NCBI RefSeq assembly: GCF_007970185.1
Contig: NZ_CP042431.1
Coordinates: 2,728,001 to 2,792,000, forward strand
DNA length: 64,000 nt
Reading direction: 5' to 3'
Source of the DNA: Pseudobacter ginsenosidimutans
Lineage (GTDB): Bacteria > Bacteroidota > Bacteroidia > Chitinophagales > Chitinophagaceae
Shown one piece after another: positions 62,656 to 64,000 of the stretch (positions are counted from its first letter, which is position 1; every line of letters begins with the position of its first letter). The translations under genes and the position numbers were made by a program. Below the pieces are notes generated by a model. It was given only the letters and a program-made list of their open reading frames with translations. It had not been told where the DNA came from and did no database searches.

Positions 62656-64000
62656 ATGCTTAAACGTCTTCACATCCAGAATTACGCTATCATCGATGAG
62701 CTGGAGATCGCATTCTCTGCAAAGCTGAACATCATCACCGGTGAAACAGGCGCTGGTAAATCAATACTCATGGGTGCTTTGTCGCTGATACTCGGCGATC
62801 GTGCAGATCCATCTGTTCTGCTGAATAAGGATAAGAAATGTGTGGTGGAAGGGACCTTTGCTACCGAAGGCAGGAAGGTGATCAAACAATTCCTGCGCGA
62901 GCATGATCTAGATGCCGAAGAGGAACTGGTGATCCGGCGCGAGATCGCAGCCAATGGCAAGAGCCGCGCATTTGTAAATGATACGCCAGTTAACCTGGAG
63001 CAACTGCGTCAACTCAGCAATGTGCTGGTTGACCTGCATCGTCAGTTCGATACACTGGAACTGGGCGAAAGTCTTTTCCAGCGCGAAGTGATCGATGCCA
63101 TGGCCGGCAATGCCGATCAACTGCAGCAATACAAAACTGTATTCCAGCACTGGCATCATACCAAACAGGAGCTGGAAGAATTACTGCAACAGAAAAATCA
63201 ATTCACCAAAGAATTCGATTATAACAAGTTCCTCTTCGATGAACTGCAGGAAGCAGGCCTTCGTGAAAATGAGCTGGAGGAAGCGGAAGCCAATCTAAGA
63301 TTGCTCAGCAATGCGGAAGGCATCAAGAACACACTCAATAAGGTTTCTTTTGAATTGAGTGAGGGCGAGCAGCCGATGGTACAGCAACTCAAGGCGCTCT
63401 GTCATCAATTGCAGTCGTTCTCCGAATTTCACACAGCCATACCCGTTATCCTTCAAAGATTGCAATCTGCGCAGATAGAGATCCAGGATATTGCCGATGA
63501 GATCGAAGGACTGAATGATAAAGTGAATTTCGATCCGCAACAACTGGAACAACTCAATGAAAGGATCTCCACTGGTTACAAACTCCTGAAGAAACATGGG
63601 GTTAAAACCACCAATGAATTATTGGAGATCCGTGATCAGCTCGATAATAAATTACAGGCTGTACTGAATATAGATGAAGCGATCCTGAGCAAGGAAAAAG
63701 CCGCTGCTCAATTGCAGGGCGAAGCTGTTGCGCTTGCATCTAAGCTTACTGCCCAGCGTCAGAAACAAGTGAAGCCCTTGCAGGACACTGTGAACAAACT
63801 GCTGTCGCAGGTGGGTATGCCCAATGCAAGATTGCAGGTGGACATTCAGCCTTATGCCAACCTGCAGGACCACGGAGCAGATAATATTGAATTCCTCTTT
63901 GATGCCAATAAGAGCAATCGATTTGAGCCCATCCGCAAAGTGGCGAGCGGTGGTGAATTGAGCAGGCTGATGCTTTGCATCAAGTCGCTGGTAGCTCAAT
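62656..64000 (+). CDS. recN: DNA repair protein RecN (3' end outside window)
   Basis: The open frame runs from the ATG at 62656 to the window end, 448 residues of an expected 550 or so. It begins MLKRLHIQNYAIIDELEIAF, with Walker A GETGAGKS (29-36) and QFDTLEL following. A long coiled-coil arm is at about 150-350, and the start of the C-terminal ATPase lobe shows PIRKVASGGELSRLMLCIK (ABC signature). RecN is an SMC-like protein that acts in double-strand break repair. Confidence 0.95.
   Translation, partial: MLKRLHIQNYAIIDELEIAFSAKLNIITGETGAGKSILMGALSLILGDRADPSVLLNKDKKCVVEGTFATEGRKVIKQFLREHDLDAEEELVIRREIAANGKSRAFVNDTPVNLEQLRQLSNVLVDLHRQFDTLELGESLFQREVIDAMAGNADQLQQYKTVFQHWHHTKQELEELLQQKNQFTKEFDYNKFLFDELQEAGLRENELEEAEANLRLLSNAEGIKNTLNKVSFELSEGEQPMVQQLKALCHQLQSFSEFHTAIPVILQRLQSAQIEIQDIADEIEGLNDKVNFDPQQLEQLNERISTGYKLLKKHGVKTTNELLEIRDQLDNKLQAVLNIDEAILSKEKAAAQLQGEAVALASKLTAQRQKQVKPLQDTVNKLLSQVGMPNARLQVDIQPYANLQDHGADNIEFLFDANKSNRFEPIRKVASGGELSRLMLCIKSLVAQ

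Noticed and set aside
1-64000. tRNA, rRNA, insertion sequences, phage genes, integration sites
   Set aside because: None seen by eye on either strand: no transposase, integrase or phage motif, and no tRNA-like cloverleaf noticed. A dedicated tRNA scan was not run.

Overview
The window looks like the chromosome of a Bacteroidota bacterium, most likely Chitinophagaceae or a close relative. The evidence is a SusC/SusD pair behind an ECF sigma/FecR switch, type IX secretion (T9SS) parts and cargo (PorT, PorP/SprF, type A and type B sorting domains), GldG-type ABC permeases, MenG/UbiE, and promoters of the Bacteroidota form TTTG-N19-TAnnTTTG. No rRNA, tRNA, CRISPR array, insertion sequence or phage was seen.

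Layout. 1-9.1 kb is mostly housekeeping: a decayed lipoprotein at the left edge, porT-ubiE with engB divergent, a YkuK-type protein, a T9SS-exported metzincin protease with a small secreted neighbour, a CoA-binding protein, a TIGR01777 oxidoreductase, and a GbsR/MarR repressor with its promoter and operator-like palindromes. 9.1-14.4 kb is a tight minus-strand run: UbiA prenyltransferase, type III polyketide synthase, methyltransferase, FAD oxidoreductase and an outer-membrane protein, which reads as a phenolic-lipid or quinone-type biosynthetic operon. 15.5-28.5 kb is a plus-strand run: sigma factor, FecR, SusC, SusD, ABC ATPase, a fused permease-GldG protein, and two tandem MutS-like ATPases, ending at a strong terminator. 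28.6-34.5 kb holds pyruvate dehydrogenase E2, dnaX, an rRNA methyltransferase, a protein that is only a signal peptide plus a T9SS sorting domain, and a peroxiredoxin. 34.6-44.9 kb holds PorP/SprF and two giant tandem PKD adhesin-like proteins. 45-50 kb holds a lipoprotein, an M32 carboxypeptidase, a large MG2/TonB-plug protein and a membrane-anchored unknown.

50.2-55.4 kb is the most distinctive region. Three small peptides share a double-glycine leader ending EINGG and have hydrophobic, almost uncharged, cysteine-free cores. They face a minus-strand operon for an HlyD adaptor, a C39-peptidase ABC exporter with an intact catalytic Cys, and an XRE regulator. Two of the peptides share a 33-bp upstream block at the same distance from their start codons. 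This looks like a self-contained peptide maturation and export system with no recognisable immunity gene. 55.6-64 kb holds an orphan coiled-coil protein, a gene-poor stretch with a frameshifted remnant, a membrane TPR/HTH regulator, a Nif3-like protein, a zinc-ribbon protein, a secreted TPR protein and the 5' part of recN.

All calls come from reading the sequence. No database search was run, so family names are recognition and functions beyond motifs are inference.
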